Source of the DNA: JBDIVL01 sp039794405
Lineage (GTDB): Bacteria > Planctomycetota > Brocadiia > Brocadiales > Brocadiaceae
Length of the DNA stretch: 13,729 nt
Reading direction: 5' to 3'
NCBI GenBank assembly: GCA_039794405.1
Contig: JBDIVL010000071.1
Coordinates: 1-13,729, forward strand
Below are positions 5,790 to 13,729 of this stretch, piece by piece. Each line of letters begins with the position of its first letter. The first letter of the stretch is position 1. The notes beneath the pieces were generated by a model that saw only the letters and a list, made by a program, of their open reading frames with translations, ran no database searches and was not told the DNA's origin. The position numbers and the translations under genes are program-made.

Positions 5790-6800
5790 ATGCAGAAAAG
5801 TAAAGTTATTACCATACAAAGGCATATCGTTGAACAAGAAAGACTGCATCCAAATGCCACAGGTGATTTCACAGGACTCCTGTGGGATTTAACCATTGCC
5901 GCAAAAACCATTTCACGGGAAGTAAACAAGGCAGGTCTCGTAGATATTTTAGGTCTTACCGGTGAAAATAATATCCATGGTGATGCCGTAAAAAAATTAG
6001 ACGTTTATGCTAATGAAAAAATTTATAGATCCATGGATCACGGTGGACATCTCTGTGTTATGGCATCTGAAGAAAATGAAGATATCATTCCCATACCCGC
6101 TGAATTTCCCAGGGGAAAATATGTACTTATTTTTGATCCTTTAGATGGTTCATCCAATATCGATGCTAATGCATGCATTGGAACCATATTTTCAATATAC
6201 CGGAAAAAAACAATAGGTAAAGAAGCCACTCTTGAGGATTGTTTGAGAAAAGGAACGGAGCAGGTTGCAGCAGGATATATCATTTACGGTTCCAGCACTA
6301 TGATGGTATATACCACGGGGCAAGGCGTCCATGGTTTTACTCTAGATCCAAGTATTGGAGAATTTCTTCTCTCACATGAGAATATTCAAACCCCACCAAA
6401 GGGAAAAATATACAGTATTAATGAAGGAAATGCAAATACGTGGGATGAAAGAACAAAAAAATACATTACGTATCTGAAAGAAAATGACCTTTCAACAGGA
6501 AGACCTTATTCCCTGAGGTATATCGGGTCATTGGTAGCAGACTTCCACAGAAACTTACTTTATGGAGGCATCTTCTTATATCCATCAGATTATAAAGATC
6601 CCAAGAAACCGAAAGCTAAATTGCGATTGCTTTATGAGGCTGCACCACTTGCAATGATTGTTGAACACGCCGGTGGTATGGCATCAACAGGAAAAGAGCG
6701 GATACTTGATATTCAAGCGACAGAACTACATCAAAAGGTACCACTCATCATTGGAAGTAAAGAAGATGTATTAATGTATGAAAAGTTTCTTAATGAATAA
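5790..6800 (+). CDS. fbp: Fructose-1,6-bisphosphatase class I
   Basis: It hydrolyses fructose 1,6-bisphosphate to fructose 6-phosphate in the cytoplasm, the committed step of gluconeogenesis, using Mg2+. At 336 residues it has the standard class I length. The metal-binding and catalytic motifs are intact: ASEENE (Glu94, Glu95), FDPLDGSSNID (Asp116, Asp119, residues 115-125), the substrate-site motif RYIGSLVADFHR near 243-254, and the family signature KLRLLYEAAPLA with metal ligand Glu283, followed by EHAGG. The next gene, an aldolase, begins 22 bp downstream; together they convert triose phosphates to fructose 6-phosphate. This suits an autotroph or an organism building sugars from C2/C3 units. 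I see no fused regulatory domain. Confidence 0.96.
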   Translation: MQKSKVITIQRHIVEQERLHPNATGDFTGLLWDLTIAAKTISREVNKAGLVDILGLTGENNIHGDAVKKLDVYANEKIYRSMDHGGHLCVMASEENEDIIPIPAEFPRGKYVLIFDPLDGSSNIDANACIGTIFSIYRKKTIGKEATLEDCLRKGTEQVAAGYIIYGSSTMMVYTTGQGVHGFTLDPSIGEFLLSHENIQTPPKGKIYSINEGNANTWDERTKKYITYLKENDLSTGRPYSLRYIGSLVADFHRNLLYGGIFLYPSDYKDPKKPKAKLRLLYEAAPLAMIVEHAGGMASTGKERILDIQATELHQKVPLIIGSKEDVLMYEKFLNE

Positions 6801-6822
6801 CAGAATAAGGAGTTGTTAACTC

Positions 6823-8217
6823 ATGATCTATCATACAAAAGAGGATTTATTAAATGATCTTAAAGGTGTCGTAGACATTCAGAAAAATGGCACGGTAAAT
6901 GTAATCGATAGCGCCATTTTAAGAAATAAAAAAATTGACAATATTGTCTATAATGCCGTTTTCCATCAGGATAACGCTATAAGAGATGCATCCCGATGGT
7001 TAATCCACAACACGAGTAATAAACTGGGTATTATCTCGTCATCTATTCAGTCACTTTATGAGGCTATCGGTAAAAAGCAATACAAAGGTTTCACGGTACC
7101 AGCCATTAATATTCGCGGTTTAACCTATGATGTGGCACGCGCCATTTTCAAAGCGGCAAAAAAGAATCATGCGGGTATATTCATCTTTGAGATTGCGAGA
7201 TCTGAAATTGGCTATACAAACCAAAGGCCGGCGGAATACGCATCGGTAATCCTTGCGGCTGCCATGAAAGAAGGATATGAAGGTCCTGTATTTATTCAAG
7301 GAGATCATTTTCAAATTAATGCAAAAAAGTATGAGAAAGACCGAGATGCTGAAATCAATACGGTAAAAGGACTTATTAAAGAAGCTATAGGAGCGGGCTT
7401 TTACAATATCGATATCGATACCTCAACCCTTGTGGATTTAAATAAACCTAGTGTTGCCGAACAGCAGCGGCTCAATTTTGAGTTTGCAGCGGAACTTAGC
7501 GCTTATATAAGATCATTAGAACCAAGTGGTATTACTATATCCATCGGCGGTGAAATAGGAGAAGTCGGTAAAAAGAATAGTACAGTTGAAGAATTAAGGG
7601 CATTCATGGATGGCTATAATAGTGCCCTGGCAGCAAAGGGAAAGAACCTGAAAGGAATCTCAAAAATTAGTGTACAAACGGGTACTTCACACGGGGGAGT
7701 TCCTTTACCAGATGGAACTGTTGCCAAAGTAAAGTTAGATTTTGATACCTTGAGAAATTTATCAAAGGTTGCCAGGGATGAATATGGCCTTAGCGGAGCA
7801 GTACAACATGGTGCTTCTACACTTCCAGGTGATGCCTTTGATAAATTTCCGGAAACCGGGACGGCGGAAGTACATCTCGCAACAGAATTTCAAAATATGG
7901 TTTATGAAAGTAGTGCCTTTCCGAGAGATCTGAAAAATGAAATATATGAATTCTTAAGGAAAAACTGCACTGCAGATAAAAAAGAGGGTGAAACCGACGA
8001 ACAATTCATTTATAAGACGAGGAAAATGGGGTTTGGCCCATTTAAAGAGAGATTTTGGAACTTACCTCCTGACATAAGGGAAAAAATTGGAGGAGAACTT
8101 GAAGCTAAATTTGATTTCTTATTTAAAAAATTAAATGTTATCCACTCAAAAGAAATCATAAATAGAACAATTAAGCCCATCGAGATAAAATTAGCAAACC
8201 CCCAAAACTTTCCATAA
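6823..8217 (+). CDS. Class II fructose-bisphosphate aldolase, long form
   Basis: A zinc-dependent enzyme that condenses dihydroxyacetone phosphate and glyceraldehyde 3-phosphate to fructose 1,6-bisphosphate. The four metal/catalytic motifs are present in order: GDHFQ (Asp161 catalytic, His162), GGEIGEVG (Glu244), TGTSHGG (His290) and VQHGAST (His329). At 464 residues it is much longer than the usual 280-360. The extra length is an N-terminal segment of about 85 residues before GFTVPAIN and an extended helical, Lys-rich C-terminus. The N-terminal part (TVNVIDSAILRNKKIDN...DASRWLIHN) has no motif I can name. AAGGAG lies 10 bp before the ATG. It follows fbp by 22 bp in a likely operon. Tagatose-bisphosphate aldolase is a less likely alternative, because fbp is the partner gene. 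Confidence 0.88.
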   Translation: MIYHTKEDLLNDLKGVVDIQKNGTVNVIDSAILRNKKIDNIVYNAVFHQDNAIRDASRWLIHNTSNKLGIISSSIQSLYEAIGKKQYKGFTVPAINIRGLTYDVARAIFKAAKKNHAGIFIFEIARSEIGYTNQRPAEYASVILAAAMKEGYEGPVFIQGDHFQINAKKYEKDRDAEINTVKGLIKEAIGAGFYNIDIDTSTLVDLNKPSVAEQQRLNFEFAAELSAYIRSLEPSGITISIGGEIGEVGKKNSTVEELRAFMDGYNSALAAKGKNLKGISKISVQTGTSHGGVPLPDGTVAKVKLDFDTLRNLSKVARDEYGLSGAVQHGASTLPGDAFDKFPETGTAEVHLATEFQNMVYESSAFPRDLKNEIYEFLRKNCTADKKEGETDEQFIYKTRKMGFGPFKERFWNLPPDIREKIGGELEAKFDFLFKKLNVIHSKEIINRTIKPIEIKLANPQNFP

Positions 8218-8545
8218 ATCACTATTTAATCTCACAAATCAATAACATCGACTCATGAGAAAGTTGCCTTCTTGCTATCAATAATAAGAGCCTATTCGAA
8301 AACCCCTTTAACATACTAAAAATAAAAGAACTTGGCTTAAAAAGATGTTTTTCGGATAGGCTCTGAACATTTACGATACTATTCATCATAAGTACTGATT
8401 TAGAGTTGGAAAATTTGGGAAATCATTTGACATAAATTACTTAATTTGTTAACTTGCTTGCGGAAATTTTATTATTAAGGCACTATACAGCTTATTGGGG
8501 AAGCGTATACCTTACTAAAGTTTATAGCATAAAAAGGAGGGAAAC
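8218..8545. other. Intergenic region with inverted-repeat element and possible promoter
   Basis: No gene is visible. It holds the 78-bp element listed separately and, at 8427-8432, TTGACA followed after 17 bp by TAACTT (8450-8455), a weak candidate promoter for the next gene. The remainder is plain AT-rich sequence. Confidence 0.4.
8287..8364. repeat. 78-bp MITE-like element with 16-bp terminal inverted repeats
   Basis: AGAGCCTATTCGAAAA (8287-8302) and TTTTCGGATAGGCTCT (8349-8364) are inverted repeats with one mismatch, around 46 bp of non-coding AT-rich sequence. No clear target-site duplication. As RNA it would fold into a long hairpin and might end the aldolase transcript. The size and ends suggest a miniature transposable element, not proven here. 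Confidence 0.55.
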
Positions 8546-9463
8546 ATGTTTGTTAAACGTACGTATGGTTTTTCACTTGTAGCATTTTTGTTGTTTGTAA
8601 TGATGTGTTTGATATCACATCAAAACATTACTTATGGGCAAACACCATCGCCATCACCGTCGCCTTCGGCAACACCAATACCTTCAACAGGTGTCATCGT
8701 AGGTAATGTTGTTGATGCAGAAACTTTAACCGGTATTGCTGGTGCATTCGTATCAACCGATACAGGTGACTTTTCAACGACAACCGGTGATGATGGTAGT
8801 TACTTTTTGGAAGTGCCAGAAGGAACCTATCTCATAACAGCAGCAGCGCCTAATTATACCTCATCCTCACAACCTGCCGTAGTAACAGCAGGTGTACCAA
8901 CCCAGGTTGTTTTTTTCTTACAATCAGAAAGTACTTCAACCGGAGTTCCTGTCTATGGTTTTGTAGTCGATGCTGATGAAAACGATCTAATGGGGGTTGT
9001 AGTAACTATCGAAGGCGAGGGCTATTCTAATAGCACCGAGACAGATGAATACGGTTGGTTTGAATTTGAAAATGTGCCAGTAGGTGAATATACAGTAACC
9101 TTTGAAATGGATGGTTATCAGACCGTAGTTCGAAATGTACTCGTCCTTCCAGGAGAAGAAGAAGTAGATCTTGATATGATTATCATGGAAGCAGGTGCTT
9201 CTATATCAGTTAGTGTCATTGATGCACGTGGTAATCCAATCGGAAATGCAAGGGTACGGATGAGAGGATTAAGAAAAGGATTTTTAAGTACTGAATTTAC
9301 CGATGAGGATGGTTTCTTTGAATTTACCGATCTGGAGGCTGATACTTACTTAATCATTGTAAAGCAGAAAGGATACAGGCGGGCTAAACAAAAAGTAAAA
9401 CTTAAAAATGCAGAGCAAATAGAAGTTGAAATTATATTGAAAAAGATACAAGTGGTACGTTAG
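8546..9463 (+). CDS. Secreted protein with three carboxypeptidase-regulatory/CNA-B-like domains
   Basis: Strong AGGAGG lies 6 bp before the ATG. Residues 1-32 are a signal peptide (MFVKRTYGFSLVAFLLFVMM...) ending near ITYGQ. A Pro/Ser linker follows (TPSPSPSPSATPIPST, 33-48). Then come three similar beta-sandwich modules at about 50-127, 133-213 and 217-301. Each has the pattern G-x-V-x-D-x...G-(I/V)-x-x-A/V, then (T/D)-x-(D/E)-(D/Y)-G-x-(F/Y)-x-(F/L)-x-x-(V/L)-x-x-x-x-Y-x-(V/I), then G-Y. This is typical of transthyretin-like carboxypeptidase D regulatory or CNA-B folds. No enzyme domain, sortase motif or membrane anchor is visible, so it is likely exported and structural or adhesive. The third module is Lys/Arg-rich, while the second is acidic. 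Single-gene transcript, ended by the hairpin downstream. Confidence 0.82.
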   Translation: MFVKRTYGFSLVAFLLFVMMCLISHQNITYGQTPSPSPSPSATPIPSTGVIVGNVVDAETLTGIAGAFVSTDTGDFSTTTGDDGSYFLEVPEGTYLITAAAPNYTSSSQPAVVTAGVPTQVVFFLQSESTSTGVPVYGFVVDADENDLMGVVVTIEGEGYSNSTETDEYGWFEFENVPVGEYTVTFEMDGYQTVVRNVLVLPGEEEVDLDMIIMEAGASISVSVIDARGNPIGNARVRMRGLRKGFLSTEFTDEDGFFEFTDLEADTYLIIVKQKGYRRAKQKVKLKNAEQIEVEIILKKIQVVR

Positions 9464-9501
9464 ATTAAGCTTGTTATCATAATAGTTTAGCTGCTTTTCA
9501 C

Positions 9502-9549
9502 AATAATCCTCCCTCCAACCTTATCTTTCGGAAAAGAGGGAGGATTATT
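9502..9549. terminator. Hairpin terminator between convergent transcripts
   Basis: Perfect 14-bp arms AATAATCCTCCCTC (9502-9515) and GAGGGAGGATTATT (9536-9549) around a 20-bp loop, 38 bp after the stop of the three-module secreted protein. The ends of the stem are A/T-rich on both sides, so it may also stop the opposing gatB transcript. Confidence 0.75.
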
Positions 9550-9727
9550 TATTGATAACGGGAAGATATTGAAGCTAGGTATCATAGCTAAGCAAAGAAA
9601 CGATTGAAAGATTTTTACAGGGGGTCAGAAAAGAAACGTACCAGGGAAGCAATTAGGAATGAGTTGGAATGACTAGCGTCAGCGACAGGAGATTATTAAG
9701 CGGCGTGAGATTAATAAGTAAACAGAG
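9550..9727. other. Gap between terminator and gatB end
   Basis: No gene recognised. A weak AT-only hairpin TTATTAA/TTAATAA (9693-9699/9711-9717) lies just past gatB and could contribute to its 3' end. The stretch about 9610-9720 has several short runs that look like coding remnants, but all frames are interrupted. Confidence 0.3.
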
Positions 9728-11164
9728 TCAAATACCTACTTTATCCTTTAAGAGCTTATTTACTATTTTAGGATTTGCTTTACCTTTCATTTCTTTCATC
9801 ACCTGCCCTATCAAGAAAGCAAGAGCATTCTTTTTTCCTTTTTTATAGTCTTCAATAGCCTCTGGATTACTTGTGATAATTTTTTCAATTACAGCTTCAA
9901 TCAAACTTTCGTCACTAATCTGTGCTAGTTTCTTTTCTTCAATAATTGTTTGAGGGTCTTTACCGGTTTGAACCATCTCCGAAAAGACTTCCTTCGCAAT
10001 AGTACTGCTGATTGTGCCCTTCTCAACAATTTCAACCAAAGATATCAATTGTTTTGGCTGAATCGGTAAATTATGAATATCTAATTTCCTATCCTTTACT
10101 TCTCTCAACAAATCATTGATAATCCAATTACAAAAGGCTTTTGGACGATTTAAAACATTCACACATTTTTCAAAAAAGTCTGCAAGGACCTTTTCTTCCG
10201 TAAGCACACATGCATCATACTCAGAGAGTTTAAGAGTTTCCATAAATCTTTGCTTTCTAGCCAGGGGAAGTTCTGGGATAGTATCCCGTATTATATTAAG
10301 CCATTTTTCATCAATAAAAACGGGCAGTAAATCCGGCTCAGGAAAATACCGATAATCTTGGGCCTCTTCCTTTGAACGCATGCGTTCACTTCTCTCTGCA
10401 ACCTCGTCCCATAGTCTTGTTTCCCTTGCGACAGTTTCTCCCTTATCAAGTACAATACTTTGTCTCTTGATCTCATATTCAACGGCCCTCAAAACAGATT
10501 TCATTGAGTTAAGATTTTTAATTTCTACCCTGTTCCCTAATTTTTCAGAACCTTTTTGTCTCAGAGAAATACTCGCCTCAAACCGAAGAGAACCCTCTTG
10601 CATTTTACAATCAGAGACGCCTGTATAAAGAAGTATCTTTCTCAATGTTTGCATGTAGCTTTCGACTTCATCGATATTCCGCATATCTGGACACGATACG
10701 ATTTCAAGCAAAGGAACACCTGCTCTGTTGAAATCAACAAGGCTATAGTCGGCACCGATTTCCTCAGGATGAATAAGCTTACCTGCTTCCTCTTCTAAAT
10801 GAACATTATGAATATGGATCTTTTTTATGGTATTATTGACCTCTATATTCATATACCCATTTATGCCCAAATTGGAATAATTTTGAGATATTTGATAATT
10901 TTTTGGTAAATCGGGATAATAATAACTCTTCCTATCGAAATTTGTAAATCTGTTAATATCACAATTTAATGTAATAGCTATCTTTAGTGCATATTCAAAA
11001 GCCTTTCTATTCATAACAGGTAAAACACCGGGCATACCAAGACATACAGGGCATATCTGCGTATTTGGCTCAGATCCAAATTTTGTGCTACATCCACAAA
11101 ATAATTTAGTTATTGTGGATAGCTCTGCATGAGTTTCTAATCCTATAACTACTTCATATTCCAT
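9728..11164 (-). CDS. gatB: Aspartyl/glutamyl-tRNA amidotransferase subunit B
   Basis: GatB binds misacylated Glu-tRNA(Gln) or Asp-tRNA(Asn), phosphorylates the side chain with ATP and receives ammonia from GatA. At 478 residues it is full length. It starts MEYEVVIGLETHAEL, the family N-terminus. Zinc-site cysteines are at 23, 25, 38 and 41 (LFCGCSTKF, QICPVCLGMPG). Further hallmarks are DRKSYYYPDLPKNYQISQ, HLEEEAGK, DFNRAGVPLLEIVS and DYRYFPEPDLLP. The C-terminal tail domain (about 330-478, with ALAFLIGQVMKEMKGKANP) contacts tRNA. It is the last gene of the operon, beginning 18 bp after gatA, and completes GatCAB together with gatA and gatC here. Confidence 0.97.
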   Translation of the reverse strand: MEYEVVIGLETHAELSTITKLFCGCSTKFGSEPNTQICPVCLGMPGVLPVMNRKAFEYALKIAITLNCDINRFTNFDRKSYYYPDLPKNYQISQNYSNLGINGYMNIEVNNTIKKIHIHNVHLEEEAGKLIHPEEIGADYSLVDFNRAGVPLLEIVSCPDMRNIDEVESYMQTLRKILLYTGVSDCKMQEGSLRFEASISLRQKGSEKLGNRVEIKNLNSMKSVLRAVEYEIKRQSIVLDKGETVARETRLWDEVAERSERMRSKEEAQDYRYFPEPDLLPVFIDEKWLNIIRDTIPELPLARKQRFMETLKLSEYDACVLTEEKVLADFFEKCVNVLNRPKAFCNWIINDLLREVKDRKLDIHNLPIQPKQLISLVEIVEKGTISSTIAKEVFSEMVQTGKDPQTIIEEKKLAQISDESLIEAVIEKIITSNPEAIEDYKKGKKNALAFLIGQVMKEMKGKANPKIVNKLLKDKVGI

Positions 11165-11182
11165 AGTAAAAGCCTTTTAAAT

Positions 11183-12664
11183 TTATATTTTTGCAGAAGA
11201 GACTTTGAAAACAGGTTTCTTTAAATGAAAATCGGTTTCCCGCTCAAAAGCATATGCAATTTGCAATAATTTTTTCTCTTCGAAATGTTGTCCGAGGATT
11301 TGCATTCCAATAGGTAAGACTTCCTTTGAGAATCCGCAAGGAATTGAAATACCTGGAATGCCTGCGAGATTCGCTGGAATAGTATAGATATCGGAGAGAT
11401 ACATTTCTAAGGGATTGTTAGCACGCTCTCCAATTTTGAAGGCAGGAATCGGGGATGTAGGACAAATAATACAATCAACCTTTTTAAAGGCAGTGTCAAA
11501 GTCACTTTTTATTAAATTTCTCACTTTCGATGCTTTTAAATAATAAGCATCATAATACCCTGCACTCAAAGCATAGTTTCCTAACATGATACGTCGCTTA
11601 ACTTCATTACCAAACCCTTCAGACCGCGTACGGCAGTACATACTGATTACCCCATTCGCATTAGATGCCCTAAAACCATATCTAACTCCATCGTATCGAG
11701 CTAAATTAGAACTGGCTTCAGCATTTGCAATAATATAGTATACTGCAACGGCATATTCAGTATGCGGCAAAGATATATCAATAATTTTCGCCCCAAGCCG
11801 CTCATATACTTTTAAAGCATCTTTTACCGCTTTCAGAACATCGCAGTTTAGCCCTTCAGCAAAGTATTCCCTTGGTATACCAATCCGTAAGTCACTAATG
11901 CTGGAATCAATTCCATCTATGTAATCAGGAACAGGCTCTCTCGCAGAAGTTGTATCATACAAATCATTGCCTGATATAACTTTTAGCAGTAGGGCTGCAT
12001 CTTTCACATCCTTTGTTAATGTACCGATCTGATCAAGCGAAGATCCGAAAGCAACTAAACCATATCGTGATACACGGCCATATGTAGGCTTTACACCGAC
12101 AATACCGCAAAGGGCTGCAGGTTGCCTAACCGAACCACCAGTGTCAGAACCTAAGGCCATAACAGCAAGGTCTGATGCTACGGCTGCTGCAGATCCACCG
12201 CTAGATCCGCCAGGCACACAGTCAAAATTCCAAGGATTGCATGTTATTTTATAACTAGAGTTTTCTGTAGATGATCCCATCGCAAATTCGTCTAAATTCG
12301 TTTTACCAATAATTATAGCGTCTTCTTCTTTTAGACGATCGATAACGAAGGCGTCATATAGAGGTATGAAGTCTTTGAGGATTTTTGAAGCACAGGTAGT
12401 ATATAAATTTTTTGTACAAATATTGTCTTTAATAGCAAGAGGAACACCTGCAAGCAGACCTATCTGCTCATTATTTTCTATTTTTTTATCTATTTCCGCT
12501 GCTTTTTTTAGTGCTTCTTCTTCATTTAGTGTAATATATGCCTGAACATTCGGTTCAGTTTCTCTTATCCATTCGAACAGACTTCTAACAACATCTTTCG
12601 CCTGAATTTCTCCAGATACTATCTTATCTTTTATTTGAATTGCGGTAGATTTAATAAGTCTCAA
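11183..12664 (-). CDS. gatA: Aspartyl/glutamyl-tRNA amidotransferase subunit A (glutaminase)
   Basis: An amidase-signature enzyme that releases ammonia from glutamine and passes it to GatB. At 493 residues it is full length. The catalytic triad falls at the same numbers as in S. aureus GatA: Lys79 (PLAIKDN), Ser154 (PGGSSGGS) and Ser178 (SDTGGSVRQPA). The GVKPTYGRVSRYGLVAFGSSLDQ segment follows, and the C-terminus has NLAGIPGISIPCGF. The start codon is TTG at 12664-12662. There is an in-frame stop shortly upstream and no early ATG (the next Met is residue 129), so the rare start is forced. GAGAAG gives a modest ribosome binding site. It starts 29 bp after gatC. Confidence 0.97.
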   Translation of the reverse strand: MRLIKSTAIQIKDKIVSGEIQAKDVVRSLFEWIRETEPNVQAYITLNEEEALKKAAEIDKKIENNEQIGLLAGVPLAIKDNICTKNLYTTCASKILKDFIPLYDAFVIDRLKEEDAIIIGKTNLDEFAMGSSTENSSYKITCNPWNFDCVPGGSSGGSAAAVASDLAVMALGSDTGGSVRQPAALCGIVGVKPTYGRVSRYGLVAFGSSLDQIGTLTKDVKDAALLLKVISGNDLYDTTSAREPVPDYIDGIDSSISDLRIGIPREYFAEGLNCDVLKAVKDALKVYERLGAKIIDISLPHTEYAVAVYYIIANAEASSNLARYDGVRYGFRASNANGVISMYCRTRSEGFGNEVKRRIMLGNYALSAGYYDAYYLKASKVRNLIKSDFDTAFKKVDCIICPTSPIPAFKIGERANNPLEMYLSDIYTIPANLAGIPGISIPCGFSKEVLPIGMQILGQHFEEKKLLQIAYAFERETDFHLKKPVFKVSSAKI

Positions 12665-12693
12665 GGATACTTCTCTTATTTACTTAGAACATT

Positions 12694-12981
12694 TTATTCA
12701 ATTACCTTTGGTACTTTGAAAAAAAAGCCCATTGTGGAAGGAGCGTTTGAAAGGACTTCTTCTCTTGAAGATGATTCGTCTAACTCATCATCGCGAAATA
12801 CGTTAGACATATTTAGAGGGTACACCAACGGTTTAACATTTTCTGTGTTAATCTTATTAAGTTTATTGACATAAGATAATATGTCGCTAAGCTGGCGAAT
12901 AAACATTTCTTCTTCATTCACCATTAGTTCAATCCTGGAAAGATGAGCAATATATTCAATATTTTTTCTATCCATCCCCAT
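12694..12981 (-). CDS. gatC: Aspartyl/glutamyl-tRNA amidotransferase subunit C
   Basis: A small subunit that wraps around the GatA-GatB interface and stabilises the complex. At 95 residues it is of typical length. Recognisable parts are an N-terminal helical half (IEYIAHLSRIEL, then QLSDILSYVNKLNKINTENV) and the extended C-terminal half with NVFRDDE, EEVLSNAPS, GFFFKVPKVIE. The start could be the first ATG (12981) or the third codon, also ATG (12975); MDRKNIEYIAHL would be an equally normal start. It lies 28 bp downstream of rpmB and 29 bp upstream of gatA. Confidence 0.93.
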   Translation of the reverse strand: MGMDRKNIEYIAHLSRIELMVNEEEMFIRQLSDILSYVNKLNKINTENVKPLVYPLNMSNVFRDDELDESSSREEVLSNAPSTMGFFFKVPKVIE

Positions 12982-13009
12982 AAATATTTCTTTATAAATA
13001 TGTTCTACA

Positions 13010-13240
13010 CTAAAGGACTTTTGTCACTTTTCCGGTACTGATACACCGGGTACAAATCTTTATTCTTTTGATTGAGCCGTTAATATTTGCCTTCATTCTC
13101 TGCAAGTTTGCCTTAAATGTCCTTTTTGTTTTACCAGTTATCTTTCTTCCAACGCCACCTTTCCACTTAGCTAAACCCCTTCGCTCAATCTTGTTCCCAA
13201 CTTCAGTTCTTTTTCCACATATTTCACAAACCCTTGACAT
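13010..13240 (-). CDS. rpmB: 50S ribosomal protein L28, four-cysteine form
   Basis: At 76 residues it has the usual short bacterial L28 length. It begins MSRVCEICGKRTEVGN, has the central RTFKANLQRMKANINGS stretch and ends with ICTRCISTGKVTKVL. Cys5, Cys8, Cys63 and Cys66 form two CxxC pairs, so this is the zinc-binding paralogue type rather than the Cys-free one. A GAGGGA ribosome binding site is well placed. The gene sits directly after a Fur-family regulator (25-bp gap). The zinc-dependent form usually serves zinc-replete growth, though control by the neighbour is not shown. Confidence 0.95.
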   Translation of the reverse strand: MSRVCEICGKRTEVGNKIERRGLAKWKGGVGRKITGKTKRTFKANLQRMKANINGSIKRIKICTRCISTGKVTKVL

Positions 13241-13265
13241 ATATTATCCCTCAAGTTTTAAAACT

Positions 13266-13721
13266 TTATCTATTTATTTTATTATCACTCTTACTGCTAT
13301 CGCAATCCACACATAGCCCCTGAATCTGCAAGCGGTGGGATTCTGATTTAAAATTGTTCTTTTTGCATACCTCTTCTTGTAACTTTTCTATTCTAGGCTC
13401 TATAAACTCAATTATTTTTCCACAATTATTACAAACTAAATGATCATGGTGTTCATGTCCATATACGTGCTCATAATGGGTATGTCTCTCACCAAATATA
13501 ACTTCTCTTAAAAGCCCACTTTTTACAAGCAAAGAAAGCGTTCGGTATATTGTAGCTTTTGATATCTTTAAATCTTTAAGTCTAAGATCAAATAATAGCT
13601 CATCGGCTTCGAAGTGTTTATGACTTGAAAATATACAGTCAAGGATTGCCTGTCTTTCTGCGGTAAACTTTAAATTTTTAGATTCAAGATATTCTTTAAA
13701 CTTATCTTCTTCAGAAATCAT
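13266..13721 (-). CDS. Fur-family metal-dependent transcriptional regulator
   Basis: The protein has 151 residues. The N-terminal winged helix (about 1-85) shows LKFTAERQAILDCI and the recognition helix ISKATIYRTLSLLVKSGLL. The C-terminal dimerisation domain has HEHHDHLVCNNCGKIIEF. Structural zinc ligands are Cys97/Cys100 and Cys137/Cys140 (GLCVDC). Regulatory-site candidates are His34/His36, Glu84 and the His cluster 89-94. Glu105 stands where PerR has Asp, which favours an iron-type Fur over the peroxide sensor PerR; Zur cannot be fully excluded. It is the first gene of the operon seen here; only 8 bp of upstream sequence are in the window, so its promoter is outside. Confidence 0.9.
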   Translation of the reverse strand: MISEEDKFKEYLESKNLKFTAERQAILDCIFSSHKHFEADELLFDLRLKDLKISKATIYRTLSLLVKSGLLREVIFGERHTHYEHVYGHEHHDHLVCNNCGKIIEFIEPRIEKLQEEVCKKNNFKSESHRLQIQGLCVDCDSSKSDNKINR

Positions 13722-13729
13722 ATAAAAGT

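Noticed and set aside
9610..9720. Possible relic of a transposase-like gene
   Set aside because: Every frame is interrupted and no motif can be recognised.

Overview
The window (about 13.7 kb, AT-rich, Gram-negative type) looks like chromosome from an environmental bacterium. Signal peptides, a predicted outer-membrane beta-barrel and a beta-strand-repeat surface protein point to a diderm. The gene mix, long intergenic spaces and dispersed palindromes would suit a planctomycete of the anammox group (Brocadiales), but that is an impression from gene content, not a proven assignment.

Left part (1-2021). A minus-strand gene for a secreted beta-strand-repeat surface protein runs off the left edge. 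Upstream of it lies a long leader holding a 136-bp sequence present twice, 402 bp apart, with one mismatch. Read on the minus strand, each copy looks like a c-di-GMP-I (GEMM) riboswitch aptamer whose 3' strand doubles as the 5' arm of a strong intrinsic terminator. This gives two tandem riboswitch-terminator units in front of one surface-protein gene, the most interesting feature of the window.

Nickel locus (about 1958-5641, plus strand). nikR has a good promoter overlapped by a dyad that is a candidate autoregulatory operator. It is followed by a damaged ECF-type nickel/cobalt transporter. The NikM/CbiM gene is cut to about 134 residues, no NikQ/CbiQ gene is present, and the NikO/CbiO ATPase gene lacks its start and carries a frameshift. 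Next come a predicted outer-membrane beta-barrel protein and a His-rich, DUF3347-like periplasmic protein, both possibly metal-related. A 15-bp motif containing the NikR half-site recurs upstream of the nikM remnant and upstream of the barrel gene.

Central metabolism (5790-8217, plus). A class I fructose-1,6-bisphosphatase gene and a long class II fructose-bisphosphate aldolase gene lie 22 bp apart and look like a gluconeogenic operon. After a 328-bp gap with a MITE-like inverted-repeat element comes a secreted protein with three carboxypeptidase-regulatory/CNA-B-like beta-sandwich domains, closed by a strong hairpin terminator shared with the convergent operon.

Right part (9728-13721, minus). 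A tight operon reads fur-family regulator, rpmB (L28), gatC, gatA (TTG start), gatB, with gaps of 18-29 bp. It couples a metal-responsive regulator to a ribosomal protein and the complete GatCAB tRNA amidotransferase.
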